Positions 49,420 to 59,717 of a DNA stretch of 64,000 nucleotides are shown here, piece after piece. The translations under genes were made by a program, and so were the position numbers. Position 1 is the stretch's first letter. Each line of letters begins with the position of its first letter. The notes under the pieces are model-generated. The model was given only the letters and a program-made list of their open reading frames with translations. It made no database searches and had not been told where the DNA came from. Source of the DNA: Polyangiaceae bacterium (GTDB lineage Bacteria > Myxococcota_A > Polyangia > Polyangiales > Polyangiaceae); NCBI GenBank assembly GCA_025936045.1, contig JAICUB010000007.1, forward strand, positions 62,001 through 126,000, read 5' to 3'.

Positions 49420-49598
49420 GGGCTCACGAGCTCCGCAAGAAGTTTTCCACGTCGCGAGCCCTGATCCCGATTCATCGAGCGTCTCCTTGCTTGGTCGCTT
49501 CGACTGCGCCGAAGGCAGGCTCGGGATTGCAGGCTGCGTGCCACGCGCGAGACAGCTGGATTCAGCGAGTCACGCGCCGTCGCGCACGGGGCAAACCG

Positions 49599-52500
49599 TC
49601 ACGCTGAGGAGCGAAGGCGGCGCTCACCCACGACCACACGCAGCTCGTGCGCGCGGCCGTCGTCCGTCAACGTGATCGTGGGCTCGCTCTGCGGGCGGCC
49701 GTCGAAAGAGAGCGGCGCGGCGACGTTCTGCCCTCCCTGTGCGTTCTCGACCACGACCTTGAGTGTCGAGCGCCCGAAGCGATACGTGAGCTCGTAACCG
49801 GCCCAGCTCCCTGGAATGCAAGGGGCGATCGTGACGCGCCGGCCGGCCCGGCGAAAGCCGAGCAAATCTTCGATCACGATGCGATAAAACCAACCGGCGG
49901 AGCCCGTGTACCAGGTCCAGCCGCCGCGTCCGTCGTGCTCCGGGTTCGAGTACACGTCCGCGGCGACGACGTAGGGCTCGACCTGGTACCGGGCGACGTC
50001 CGCGGGCGTCTCCGCGTGGCGCACGGGGTTCAACACGGCGAGTAAACGCTCGGCGCGTGCGCCCTCCCCGAGCTCGGCGAGGGCCCGCAACGTGAACAGC
50101 ACGCCGTGCGTGTATTGTCCGCCGTTCTCGCGAATACCGGCCGGGTAGCTCGCGATGTAGCCGGGGTCGGCCTCGGCACCGTGGAAGGGCGGCGTGAGCA
50201 GGCGCATGATGCGCGCGCCGTCGTCGATGAGGAGGCGCTCCGATTCGAGCACGGCGCCCGCTGCGCGTCGCCGTTCCGCCCCGGCCAAGACGGACCACGA
50301 CTGCGCGATCGCGTCGATGCGGCATTCGGCCGCGCTCGCGGTGCCGACGGGCGTTCCGTCGTCGAAAAACGCGCGCCGGTACCAGGCGCCGTCCCACGCG
50401 TGCGCCTCGGCAGCTTCGATCAGGCGGCGCGCGTGCTCGAGCCAGCGGGTCGCGCGCGGATCCTTGCGTGCCTGCGCGAGCGGCGCGAAATCACGCAGCG
50501 TCCGGGCGAGGAACCACGCGAGCCACACGCTCTCGCCCTCGCCCTTCACGCCGATGCGGTTCATGCCGTCGTTCCAATCGCCGGCCCCCATCTTCGGCAA
50601 GCCGTGCACGCCGACGGCGAGCGAGCATTCGAGAGCGCGCGCGCAGTGCTCGTAAAGCGTCGCAGTCTCTTCGGTGCTCGCGGGCGTGCTGTAAAGGTCG
50701 TGCTCTTCGGGTGCGAGCAGCCGCTCGCTCAAGAACGGCACCGCTTCGTCGAGTACGGCGCGGTCCTCGCTCACCCGCACGTATTCCGCGACCGCGTACG
50801 GCAGCCACAGCTTGTCGTCCGAGCAATGCGTGCGCACGCCGTCCCCCGCCTCGCGGTGCCACCAGTGCTGCACGTCGCCTTCGACGAATTGGCGCGCCGC
50901 GGCCACGAGCAGGTGCTCGCGCGCCGCGCCCGGTAGCGTGTGAAGTAGGCAGAGCACGTCTTGCAGCTGGTCGCGGAAGCCGAAAGCTCCGCTCGATTGG
51001 TAGAAGGCCGAGCGCGCCCAGATGCGGCAGCCGAGCGCCTGGTAGAGCACCCAGCGATTGATGAGCAAATCGAGCGACGCGTCCGGCGTCTTGATCGTCA
51101 CCGCGGACAGCAGGTCGTCCCAGCGCGCCTTGACGGCTTCGAGCGCGCCCTTGACCGCGCTTTCTTCCGCGTAGGCTCGCGCGAGCGCCTGCATCTCGTC
51201 CCGGGTCGCCGCCTGACCGAGCACGAACGAGACCTCGAACGCCTCGCCCGGTACGAGCGTGACGCTCGTCTGCAACGCCGCGCAGGGATCGAGGCCCGTG
51301 CCGTATTGACCCGAGAGCGCGCCGCGGCGAAGCGCGTGCGGCCAGCTGCGCGAGCCCGGCATGCCGAAGAACTCTTCACGGTTGGCGGTGAAACTCGCGA
51401 CCGGCGCGGTCGTCGCAAAAAAAGCGACGGCGCCCGGCGTGATGGCGAAGGGATTTTGCGCCGTGAGCGCGTGCGCCGTCGCATCCCACGCCGTCGACAC
51501 GGTGAGCCGGCTCGTTTCGCGAGTGCCGCCGAGTACCCACTCGATCACGCCGAACACCGAGAGACGCCGCGGCGCGCTGCCGCGATTTTCGATGCGGAGG
51601 CGCTGAAAAGCGACCGGCTGTTCGGCGGCGACGAAGTAAGTGAGCTCGTGGAAGAGCTGACTCCGCGTGTGACTGAAGCGCGAATAGCCTTGGCCGTGCG
51701 CGACCGTGAACACGGCGGAGCCGCCCGCGGGCCGCGGCGTCGCCGACCACACGGAGCCGTCTTCGTCGTCACGCACGTAGACGGGCGCGCCGTTCGGATC
51801 GAGCAGCGCGTCGTTGCTCCAGGGCGTGAGGCGATGGCGCTGGCTGTTCTCGGCCCAGGTGAAGCTCGAGCCGCTCTCCGAAACGACCGAGCCGAAGCGC
51901 GCGTTGGCGAGCACGTTGCACCACGGTTGCGGCGTGCGCGCGTGACGATCGAGCGTCATCACGTATTCGCGACCGTCCGGCGTGAAGCCGCCGAGGCCGT
52001 TGTCGAACATGAGCTCCGCCTTCGCGGCAGGCGGGAGCGACGGGCGCGGCACCGGGCGGTCCGTGAGCACGAGCGCCTCGGGCAACGCCGTCCGGCGCGT
52101 GGCGTGCTTGAGCTGGCGCGAGAGCGACCCACCGGACGCCGTGAAGACGGCGCGTGCCGAGGCGAGCAAGAGCGGGCGGTCGCCCTCGAGGATTTGGTCG
52201 GTACGCCGCACGAAGATGCCGCCGCGTTGATCGATGAGGCCCTCGGAGTGCGTCGAGCGCACGATGTCGAGCGCCTGGTCGTAGAGCGGCTGCAAGTAGC
52301 CGCCCGGCTCTTCGTTCAGCACCAAAAGATCGAGCGAGACGCCGTTCACCCGGTAATAGGCGTGGGCGAGCAGGAGCTCGCGCAGGATGTCGTCGAAGTC
52401 CGGATGATCGAGCCTGAGCACGACGATCGGCAGATCCCCGGAAATCCCCGACGACCAGAGTGCGCTCTTACCGCGCGTCCCGAGCGCCGTGGGGTCGAGC

Positions 52501-55500
52501 TGCGCGCGCAGGCCGGCGAGCGGGAACACTATGGCCGAGAGCAGGCGCTGAAAGCGGTGTGCCTGCACCGCCGTCACGCCGAGGTGACGGAGCTCGACGC
52601 GCGCGTCGGCCCAGGCGAGCTCGAAGGCCCGGGGGATCGCCTGCGCCGTCGCGTAGATCGCGACCCAGTGCAAGAGCTCCTCGCGCGTTTCGGCCATGAT
52701 GGTCGTGAGCGTCACGCGCGCGGCAGCGCTCGCTTCGAGACGAATTCGGCGCCGCAAGACGAACGCCGGATCGAGCACGGACCCGGTGGTTCGCGCGAGC
52801 TCACCGCTCGCGTGACCGAACGCGGCCGGACGCTCGAGTGAACCCGTACGGCCGATGAAGCTGACGCGCGACGAATCGTAGTCTACGGCGCCGAATCCCT
52901 CGTCTTCCGGTGTCAGCACCTGAGCGACCCAGATCGACGGCTCGCCCGGTCCGCGCGGCCGGCGGTGCGCGACGAGCGCGCCGTGATCGGCCCAATACTC
53001 CGTCTCCACGAACATGCTGCTGAACGCCCGGTGCGCTACGTCGGCGCTCCGCGCCGCGAGCGCGAGCTCCGTGAACGTCGTGAGCTCCACGTCGCACGCT
53101 TCGGGACCGTGGTTTTTCAGAGTGAAGCGCCGTATCTCGGCGGGGTGCTCCGCCGACGGCACGACCTCCGTGATCGTTTCGAGCGAACCGTCGCGCCGGT
53201 GAAGCTCCACGCGATCGATCGAAAAAGCGGCGGAGTAAGCGTCGGGCTGCCGCCGGCTCGGATGATAGCCGGCCGACCAGGTTTTGGTCCCGCCGAGGTC
53301 CCGCACGTAGGCGTAGATACCGCCGGGATCGAACACCGAATCCTCGCGAAAACGGTTGATGTCCATGCCCTTCCACGTGAGCGCCCCCGCGCCCGTGGCC
53401 ATGACGAGCGTGGAGAGCTGCCCGTGGCCGAGCAGGTGCACGCGCGCGGGCGTCATATCCTCGAGCCGCACGTGCTCCATCGCGTCTAGATCGACCGCGT
53501 GACGGAGAGGTGCGGCCAGCGCGGCGCTCGCGACCTCGGTGAGCGGCGCCCCCGTCGGGATGCGTTCCTCGAGCAGGAGCGCGCTCGCTTTGATGCGTGC
53601 GTCGGTATGAAAGCGACGCTGCATGCAGCGGTCGTGGAGCACGTTGTCGAGCGCGACGAGCGTCATGCCCAAGTGATGCGCCATGTACGAGCGCACGATG
53701 ACGCCGCGCTTACCGGGCGGGACGCGCGTCGCCGAGTAGTCGATGGCCTCGAAGAAGCCGAAGTCGCCTTCGAGTCCTTCGCGTGCGAGCGCTTTCAGGT
53801 TCTTCACTGCCGCGACGGGATCGACCAGGGCGGCGAGCGCCGTCGCGTACGGGGCGACCACGAGATCCTCGGCGAGGCCCGCTTTGAGCCCGAGCCCCGG
53901 CACGCCGAAGGCTCGGTACTGATACGTCATCTCGAGGTCCATCACGTTGTACGCGGACTCCGAGACGCCCCAAGGCACGCCGTGCTCCGCGCCGTAGGCA
54001 CGCTGGCCGCGCACCGCGGCCTGCATGGTTTCGTCGAGCAGCGTCTCCGGCAGGCTCTCCGTGACGAGGAGCGGCATCAGGTACTCGAACATCGAGCCGC
54101 TCCAGGAAAGGAGCGCGCGTCGCGAATCGACGCGAGCGCGCGGCCGGCCGAGCCGGAACCAATGCTTCTGGGGCGCGTCCCCCTTCGCCACGGCGACCAG
54201 GCTCGCCAGGCGCGCCTCCGATGCGAGGAGGTCGTAGTGGGACGTGTCGAGCCGTGCGTTGCTGACGTTGTAGCCCGTGGCGAAGAGCTCGCGATCGTGG
54301 TCGTAGAGGAAGCCGAAGCTCATGCCGTCCGCGAGCGCCCGGCAGCGGGAGGCGACCCGCTCGAGCATGCTCATGCGGTCCCGGCACGCTTCGGCACAAA
54401 GCTCGAGAGCGGCATCGAGCTCGGCGAGGAGCGGTGCTGAACCCGGCACGATGGTAGCGCCCGCTCGCTCCGCGCCGTCGGCCATCTCTTCGACGAGGTC
54501 ACGCGCATGCCGCGCCGCGTGCTCGAGCCCTTCGAGGCCTCGATCCATCGTCAGCTCTTCGCGCAAGCGCTGCCAGAGGGCGGCAGCGCTCCCGTCCACC
54601 ACGGGCGCCGTCGCGCGAAAGAGCGAAAGGTGCGGCGCGAGTGCGGTGATTTCGGTCGCCCATGACCGCGCCGTCCGCTCGGCTTCGCCGAGCCAATAAC
54701 GCATCTCCGCCGGATCGTTCACGGCCGCGCGCGCGAGCTCCGCGCTCCTCGTCGCGCAGCTTTCGAGAGCGTCGAGGGCCGCCCGCAGGCCACCCGGATA
54801 CGGCGCCGCCGCGAGCGACCGCACCTCGCGTTCGAGCGGGCCGAGACGCGCCGCAACGCCGCTCGTTGCTTCGGCACCGCCCCGGCGCGCGAGCTCGAGC
54901 GCATCCGCAACGGCGACGAACGGCTCCGGCCCGAGAATCGCCTTTTTGCAGAGCTCATTGGTGGCGCTCGCGATCGTCCACAGGTACGCGGCGAGGTTCC
55001 CACTGTCGACCGTCGACACGTATTGCGGCAAGAGCGGCTTCAGCGTGTCGGTCTCGTACCAGTTGAGGAGGTGCCCGTCGCGACGCGGCAAACGATCGAG
55101 CGTGTCGAGCGTGAGCTCGACGCGCTCGGCAAACTCTCGCAGCGGGAGCACGCCGAAATCGTGCGCCGCGAGCACCGACAACATGTAAAGGCCGATGTTG
55201 GTCGGCGAGGTGCGGTGCGCGATGACGCCGCGCGGCTCTTTCTGAAAGTTGTCGGGCGGAAGATAGTTCTCCTTCTCATTCACGAAATGCGCGAAAAATC
55301 GCCATGTTTTGCGGGCAACCAGCCGCAAAACGAGCTTGTCCTCTGCCGCTTCGAGCTCACTCGCGACGCCGGCCGGCAGGGCCCCGGCGAGAAACCGCGC
55401 GGCGAACGGCGCGAGCATCCAGGCGACGAGGAGCGGCAGCGCGAGGGGGAGCGCGCGGGGCAAGAAGCAGCCGAGGGCGACCGCCGCGAGCAGCGCCAAC

Positions 55501-58382
55501 ACACAGCCGACCAGCATACGGGGCGAGGTCCGCCCGTGCCGGGCCGCGCTCTGCCGCATCGTCACCCACTCGAGTAGGTGTCGCTTCGTGGCGAGCCGCA
55601 CGAGCGCGACCGAGATTGCGTCGAGGGCCAAGAGCGCCTGGTCGAGCAAGAAGACCAAGTCGAAGAGAATCTTGAAGACGCCGCGACCGAGCGCGCCGCC
55701 GAATCCGGCCCACGGTGCGCCCGAAACCCGGCTCGCTTCCCGCGTGATCGCGAGCACCACCTGCGCCACGAGCGGCGTCACGAGCACGGCCGCAAACAAC
55801 ACCCCGGCCGCAGCGGCGATGCGTCCGCCCGCCAAGGCGCCGCCGAGGACGAGCGCCACGAGCGCCGCGGGGAGCAGGCTCCGGCGCAGGTTATCGACCA
55901 GCTTGAAGCGGTCGAGCAGCCGAAGATCGTTCGGACGCGTGCCGCCCGCGGCGGGCACACGCGGCAAAAGCCAGCGCAAAAGCTGCCAATCGCCGCGGAT
56001 CCAGCGGTGTTGCCGCGCCGCGTGCACGTCATACGACGCCGGCTGCTCGTCGAGCACCTCGACGTCCGTGACGAGCGCCGAACGCGCGAAGAAGCTCTCG
56101 AAGAGATCGTGCGACAAGAGCGCGTTCTCGGGCGCGCGCCCGGCGAGCGCCGCTGCGAAAGCATCGACGTCGTAGATGGCCTTGCCCGTGTACGAGCCCT
56201 CCGCGAACAGGTCTTGGTACACGTCCGAGACGGCCGTCGTATAAGGGTCGATGCCGGCGGGGCCGGCCGTCAGGGCCGCGTAGCGCGACCTGCGGGAGCT
56301 CAGCGGCGACGGGCCGACACGCGGCTGAGCGATACCGTAGCCGCGTACGACGCGCTGCCGGACGGGGTCGAATTCGGCGGCGTTCAGCGGATGAGCGAGC
56401 GTGGCGATGAGCTCGCGTGCCGTCTCGCGCGGCAGATCGGTGTCGGCGTCGAGCGTGATGACGTAACGGATCCCGGCAAACAGGGCGGCTGGCGCGTCCA
56501 CCCATGCGAACGACGTATCGCTCGCGCCGCGCAGTAGTCGATTCAGCTCCTCGAGCTTGCCACGCTTGCGCTCCCAACCCATGAAGCGCCCCTCGCTCGC
56601 GTTGTAACGGCGGCGGCGCGCAAAGAGCCAATAGCGATGCTCGCCGTCTCCGTGTCGAGCATTCAGCGCGGCGACGCCGTCACGAGCGGCGGCGAGGAGC
56701 TCGGCGTCGCTCTCGCGCTCCTCCGTCGACGCGTCGGTGAAGTCGCCGAGGAGCGCAAAATAAAGGTTTTTTTCGCCGTTCGCGAGCGAACGCACCTCGA
56801 GCTCCTCGAGCAGCGTGGCGATCGTCTCCTTGCTGTCGAACAGGCACGGCACCACGACGAGCGTGCGACACGCCGCCGGCACCCCGTGTTCGAACGCGAG
56901 TCGGGGCAAGAGACGCGGGCGAAGCACCGCCGTGACGACCGCCTGCGCGAGCGCCAACGCCACCTCGCTCGCGGGGATCAGCGCGACGGCGGCCGCGAGC
57001 ACGAGCACCCACGCGCCGTAGACCGCAAAGCTCTTGCTCGCGAGCGCCTCGGCCAGCACGAACGAGACGCAGCCGAGCGTGACGGCCGCGATGCCGCCGA
57101 AATAGAAGAGTTTGGGCCAACCGACGAGGGCACGACGCAGACGCTCGCCGGGTGAAGGGCGATAGCGCACGAGGTGTTCGAGGAGCGGCCGGCCCGCGTC
57201 GATCAGATAATAGCCGACGTGCGCGCGCCTGAGCTCGTGCGCGTCCTGGTCGCGCGCCTGCTCGGCGAGGGAAAGCGCGAGACGGGCAACGCCGATCTCG
57301 CCGCCCTCACCGCGTCGCGCGAGCCGCTCGACGGCATGTCTGTAGCGATCACGCGTCTCGGGGTCGGTCGCGGCGTACGTGCCGTGCGGGTCGTTGCGCA
57401 AGACGGCTTCGACGCCGCTCGTGCGTTCGAAAAAGACGTTCCACGCCAGGGCCGCGACCGCGCGCATGCTGGTGACGGCGTTACCGACCGACACCTGGTC
57501 CGCCGCTTGTTTCAGATGCTGCACGCGCGCGAGCTCTTCGGGGGTCGCGCCGAGCTTCTGGCTCTGCACGCAGAGCCAGTCGAACGCCACGGCGAGGGCC
57601 GCATCGTCGTGCTCGCGGAGCCTGCGGGCGAGCTGCACCAGAAATGGCGCCGCGATCGGCACGCCGCTCCGCTCGAGCTCCACGAGCTCGGCGCCGAGCT
57701 CGAGCGCGTTGTGCCGTGCCGAAAGCAGGCGCTCGGCCCACGCGTCGGCACGCTCGCGATTCCCCGAGCTCGCCTCCGACGCAGCGAGTGCGCCCACGGT
57801 GAGGAGCAACCCGAGCCGTAGCATGATCGGCACCGCCCAGAGCTCGCCGATCGTGAGCGGCTCGACGCTCTGGTACGACTCGACGAACGCGGAGAGCGTC
57901 GTGAGGTCGACGCGAGCGTCGGTGTGCCGGAGGTAGTCGAGGCAGAGCGCGTAAACGCGCGGGTAGCCGCGCATTTTGCCGGGAGTCAGCCGCGGTAGCT
58001 CGAGCAGGTAGCCACGCGGTAGGTCTTCCTCGATCTCCCTGATCTGATCTTCGACGACGTGCGAGTTGTCGACGAGCCACTCCTCGGCGGGCGACGGATC
58101 CTTGTCCTGCTTGAGGCGCGCCGTGAGCACCGCGTACGCGTCGTGGATCTGGCTTTTTACGGCCAAAAACCGCTGCCAGAGCCGCCCGGTCGCGACCGTG
58201 TGCGACGCCGGGCCGTGTGCCTGCGCGAGCTCGACCGCGTGGAGGACGAGCTGGTCTGCGATTTGGATGTCACCGCGCAATGCGTCCGGCTCGTCCCAGC
58301 AGACCGTGGGGTCGAGCGCGGGACACGGCCGCTCTGGAGCGACGGAGGAGCGCTCCAACGGCACCGGAGTGCGCAAATTCAT
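49599..58382 (-). CDS. ndvB: NdvB-like cyclic beta-1,2-glucan synthase (glycosyltransferase plus GH94 phosphorylase)
   Basis: 2927 residues, ATG 58382. N-terminal helical domain (1-420), two membrane spans (about 430-500), a glycosyltransferase domain (YVITLDADTDLPRETARELI with DxD; RQHRWIRGDWQLLRWL), four to five more helices (about 850-1010), a long linker with a glycoamylase-like segment (about 1080-1500), then two beta-sandwich repeats and the C-terminal (alpha/alpha)6 phosphorylase with MGAGDWNDGMNRIG (catalytic Asp). The domain order and size match NdvB/ChvB/Cgs, which elongates, cyclises and trims cyclic glucan at the inner membrane for osmotic and host adaptation. Preceded by an overlapping 85-residue gene (ATGA). 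Substrate linkage inferred. Confidence 0.9.
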   Translation of the reverse strand: MNLRTPVPLERSSVAPERPCPALDPTVCWDEPDALRGDIQIADQLVLHAVELAQAHGPASHTVATGRLWQRFLAVKSQIHDAYAVLTARLKQDKDPSPAEEWLVDNSHVVEDQIREIEEDLPRGYLLELPRLTPGKMRGYPRVYALCLDYLRHTDARVDLTTLSAFVESYQSVEPLTIGELWAVPIMLRLGLLLTVGALAASEASSGNRERADAWAERLLSARHNALELGAELVELERSGVPIAAPFLVQLARRLREHDDAALAVAFDWLCVQSQKLGATPEELARVQHLKQAADQVSVGNAVTSMRAVAALAWNVFFERTSGVEAVLRNDPHGTYAATDPETRDRYRHAVERLARRGEGGEIGVARLALSLAEQARDQDAHELRRAHVGYYLIDAGRPLLEHLVRYRPSPGERLRRALVGWPKLFYFGGIAAVTLGCVSFVLAEALASKSFAVYGAWVLVLAAAVALIPASEVALALAQAVVTAVLRPRLLPRLAFEHGVPAACRTLVVVPCLFDSKETIATLLEELEVRSLANGEKNLYFALLGDFTDASTEERESDAELLAAARDGVAALNARHGDGEHRYWLFARRRRYNASEGRFMGWERKRGKLEELNRLLRGASDTSFAWVDAPAALFAGIRYVITLDADTDLPRETARELIATLAHPLNAAEFDPVRQRVVRGYGIAQPRVGPSPLSSRRSRYAALTAGPAGIDPYTTAVSDVYQDLFAEGSYTGKAIYDVDAFAAALAGRAPENALLSHDLFESFFARSALVTDVEVLDEQPASYDVHAARQHRWIRGDWQLLRWLLPRVPAAGGTRPNDLRLLDRFKLVDNLRRSLLPAALVALVLGGALAGGRIAAAAGVLFAAVLVTPLVAQVVLAITREASRVSGAPWAGFGGALGRGVFKILFDLVFLLDQALLALDAISVALVRLATKRHLLEWVTMRQSAARHGRTSPRMLVGCVLALLAAVALGCFLPRALPLALPLLVAWMLAPFAARFLAGALPAGVASELEAAEDKLVLRLVARKTWRFFAHFVNEKENYLPPDNFQKEPRGVIAHRTSPTNIGLYMLSVLAAHDFGVLPLREFAERVELTLDTLDRLPRRDGHLLNWYETDTLKPLLPQYVSTVDSGNLAAYLWTIASATNELCKKAILGPEPFVAVADALELARRGGAEATSGVAARLGPLEREVRSLAAAPYPGGLRAALDALESCATRSAELARAAVNDPAEMRYWLGEAERTARSWATEITALAPHLSLFRATAPVVDGSAAALWQRLREELTMDRGLEGLEHAARHARDLVEEMADGAERAGATIVPGSAPLLAELDAALELCAEACRDRMSMLERVASRCRALADGMSFGFLYDHDRELFATGYNVSNARLDTSHYDLLASEARLASLVAVAKGDAPQKHWFRLGRPRARVDSRRALLSWSGSMFEYLMPLLVTESLPETLLDETMQAAVRGQRAYGAEHGVPWGVSESAYNVMDLEMTYQYRAFGVPGLGLKAGLAEDLVVAPYATALAALVDPVAAVKNLKALAREGLEGDFGFFEAIDYSATRVPPGKRGVIVRSYMAHHLGMTLVALDNVLHDRCMQRRFHTDARIKASALLLEERIPTGAPLTEVASAALAAPLRHAVDLDAMEHVRLEDMTPARVHLLGHGQLSTLVMATGAGALTWKGMDINRFREDSVFDPGGIYAYVRDLGGTKTWSAGYHPSRRQPDAYSAAFSIDRVELHRRDGSLETITEVVPSAEHPAEIRRFTLKNHGPEACDVELTTFTELALAARSADVAHRAFSSMFVETEYWADHGALVAHRRPRGPGEPSIWVAQVLTPEDEGFGAVDYDSSRVSFIGRTGSLERPAAFGHASGELARTTGSVLDPAFVLRRRIRLEASAAARVTLTTIMAETREELLHWVAIYATAQAIPRAFELAWADARVELRHLGVTAVQAHRFQRLLSAIVFPLAGLRAQLDPTALGTRGKSALWSSGISGDLPIVVLRLDHPDFDDILRELLLAHAYYRVNGVSLDLLVLNEEPGGYLQPLYDQALDIVRSTHSEGLIDQRGGIFVRRTDQILEGDRPLLLASARAVFTASGGSLSRQLKHATRRTALPEALVLTDRPVPRPSLPPAAKAELMFDNGLGGFTPDGREYVMTLDRHARTPQPWCNVLANARFGSVVSESGSSFTWAENSQRHRLTPWSNDALLDPNGAPVYVRDDEDGSVWSATPRPAGGSAVFTVAHGQGYSRFSHTRSQLFHELTYFVAAEQPVAFQRLRIENRGSAPRRLSVFGVIEWVLGGTRETSRLTVSTAWDATAHALTAQNPFAITPGAVAFFATTAPVASFTANREEFFGMPGSRSWPHALRRGALSGQYGTGLDPCAALQTSVTLVPGEAFEVSFVLGQAATRDEMQALARAYAEESAVKGALEAVKARWDDLLSAVTIKTPDASLDLLINRWVLYQALGCRIWARSAFYQSSGAFGFRDQLQDVLCLLHTLPGAAREHLLVAAARQFVEGDVQHWWHREAGDGVRTHCSDDKLWLPYAVAEYVRVSEDRAVLDEAVPFLSERLLAPEEHDLYSTPASTEETATLYEHCARALECSLAVGVHGLPKMGAGDWNDGMNRIGVKGEGESVWLAWFLARTLRDFAPLAQARKDPRATRWLEHARRLIEAAEAHAWDGAWYRRAFFDDGTPVGTASAAECRIDAIAQSWSVLAGAERRRAAGAVLESERLLIDDGARIMRLLTPPFHGAEADPGYIASYPAGIRENGGQYTHGVLFTLRALAELGEGARAERLLAVLNPVRHAETPADVARYQVEPYVVAADVYSNPEHDGRGGWTWYTGSAGWFYRIVIEDLLGFRRAGRRVTIAPCIPGSWAGYELTYRFGRSTLKVVVENAQGGQNVAAPLSFDGRPQSEPTITLTDDGRAHELRVVVGERRLRSSA

Positions 58383-58636
58383 GGGGCGGTGCCGGCGGCC
58401 GCCCCCAGCGCGACCGCGTCATTCGCGGGCGACGAGCCCGTGGCCGCAGCGGGCAGGCGATGAAGCCAGGCGCCGCTCGTCAGAGGCCACTCCGAGGGCT
58501 CCTGTCCGCAGGCCGCGAAGTGACCTTCCGCATCCGTCTTGCAACCGGCGGAGCCCCTACAGATCGGGCAAGGGCGCCAGACTGAGACGTTGATCCATTC
58601 GAGCTCGGCAGATGCCCCTTGATGAACGCGAGTCAT
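58379..58636 (-). CDS. Small Cys-rich putative zinc-binding protein
   Basis: 85 residues from ATG 58636; the frame is open to 58765. The core RPCPICRGSAGCKTDAEGHF, then a Cys and GAWLHRLP, resembles the zinc-binding N-terminus of plasmid and phage primase-helicase proteins (CPICG...C...C...LHRL), but here it stands alone with no primase domain after it. Its stop overlaps the glucan-synthase start by four bases, so it is coupled to it. Possible regulator or a fragment; function unknown. A GC inverted repeat (CGCCGG/CCGGCG) lies about 85 bases upstream of its start. Confidence 0.5.
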   Translation of the reverse strand: MTRVHQGASAELEWINVSVWRPCPICRGSAGCKTDAEGHFAACGQEPSEWPLTSGAWLHRLPAAATGSSPANDAVALGAAAGTAP

Positions 58637-58820
58637 GGCTGGTTCAGCCCTAGCATTGATCGTGCCACCCGCGGTGCTTCCGGCCCCATAAAAGCCAGGC
58701 AAAAAATTGATCGCGTCTCCGCCGGCCGACCGGCGAAGTGACGCATTACGACCCATGCGTAGCAAGAAGTCACGGCGTTTCGAGGCTTGGCACGGAGCAT
58801 GATTCCTCTACCGAGTAACG

Positions 58821-59717
58821 ATGTCGACGTCGAGCGTGCCCCCGCGTCTGAAGGCGCTCTACGAAGTTTGCCGCCGCGTGAGCGACCGTGGAACCGAGCA
58901 CGACGTCGACATGGCCGCTGCAGGGTTGAGCTTCTACGCGCTGCTCGGCTTGTTTCCGTCGCTCCTCGCGATCGTTTCCATCTACGGGCTCGTCGCGAAT
59001 CCGGAGAGCGTCCAAGCAGTGCTCACGTCCCTCGCGCGCACGCTGCCGCCGCAGGCGCGCGAGCTCGTGCTCACGAGCCTCTCGGAGTTCGTCAAGCGTT
59101 CGTCGGGCGATCTCACGTTGCGCATCGTGTTCGGCCTCGTGGCGGTGCTCTGGAGCTCTTCGTCCGGCATAGGCCTTCTCGTCCGCGCGATCAACGTGGC
59201 GTACGAGGTGAAGGAGCACCGGAGCTTCTTCGGTCGCCGCGCCGTTGCCCTGCTTTTCACGCTCGGCGGCGTCGTGGGCGTCGCCGTCGTGGTCCCGGCG
59301 CTGACGGCGGTCCCGCGCCTGCTCCATCTGTTTCGCGCCGACACGTTGTTCGTGCTCGTGCCGCCGCTCGCACTCACGGTGGCGGCGTTCGTCGCGCTCT
59401 TGGTGCTCTTCCGTTACGCGCCCTATCGCCGACCGAGCACCTTCGCGGAGATCGCGCCGGGCGCCGCGCTCGCGAGCGTCGCCTGGCTCGTCGTGAGCGG
59501 CGCGTACTCGCTCTACGTGCGCTTCTTCGCCCACTTCAGCTCGACGTACGGCACGCTCGAAGGAGTGATCGTGCTCGAGCTCTGGTTTTACTTTTCGGCC
59601 CAGGTGCTGCTCTACGCCGCGGAGCTCAACGTCGTGCTCGAGCAACGGCGCTCAACGCCGAATCAGGTAGGACAGGGCGCCGAGCTTCGGGGTCTCGTCG
59701 CAAACGAACTTGAATAG
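58821..59717 (+). CDS. YihY/virulence factor BrkB family membrane protein
   Basis: 298 residues, ATG 58821. Six helices of the YihY family: HDVDMAAAGLSFYALLGLFPSLLAI, LRIVFGLVAVLWSSSSGIG, INVAYEVKEHRSFFGRRAVAL, PALTAVPRLL, LVLFRYAPYRRPSTFAEIAPGAAL, and SSTYGTLEGVIVLELWFYFSAQVLLYAAELN. The role of this family is unclear. It faces the AI-2E-type transporter gene and both 3' ends overlap by 66 bases. Promoter in the divergent gap with the zinc-motif gene. Confidence 0.9.
   Translation: MSTSSVPPRLKALYEVCRRVSDRGTEHDVDMAAAGLSFYALLGLFPSLLAIVSIYGLVANPESVQAVLTSLARTLPPQARELVLTSLSEFVKRSSGDLTLRIVFGLVAVLWSSSSGIGLLVRAINVAYEVKEHRSFFGRRAVALLFTLGGVVGVAVVVPALTAVPRLLHLFRADTLFVLVPPLALTVAAFVALLVLFRYAPYRRPSTFAEIAPGAALASVAWLVVSGAYSLYVRFFAHFSSTYGTLEGVIVLELWFYFSAQVLLYAAELNVVLEQRRSTPNQVGQGAELRGLVANELE

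Noticed and set aside
58788..58803. Sigma-54-like TGGCACGGAGCATGAT before the YihY gene
   Set aside because: The -12 GC is replaced by GA, so it misses an essential element.
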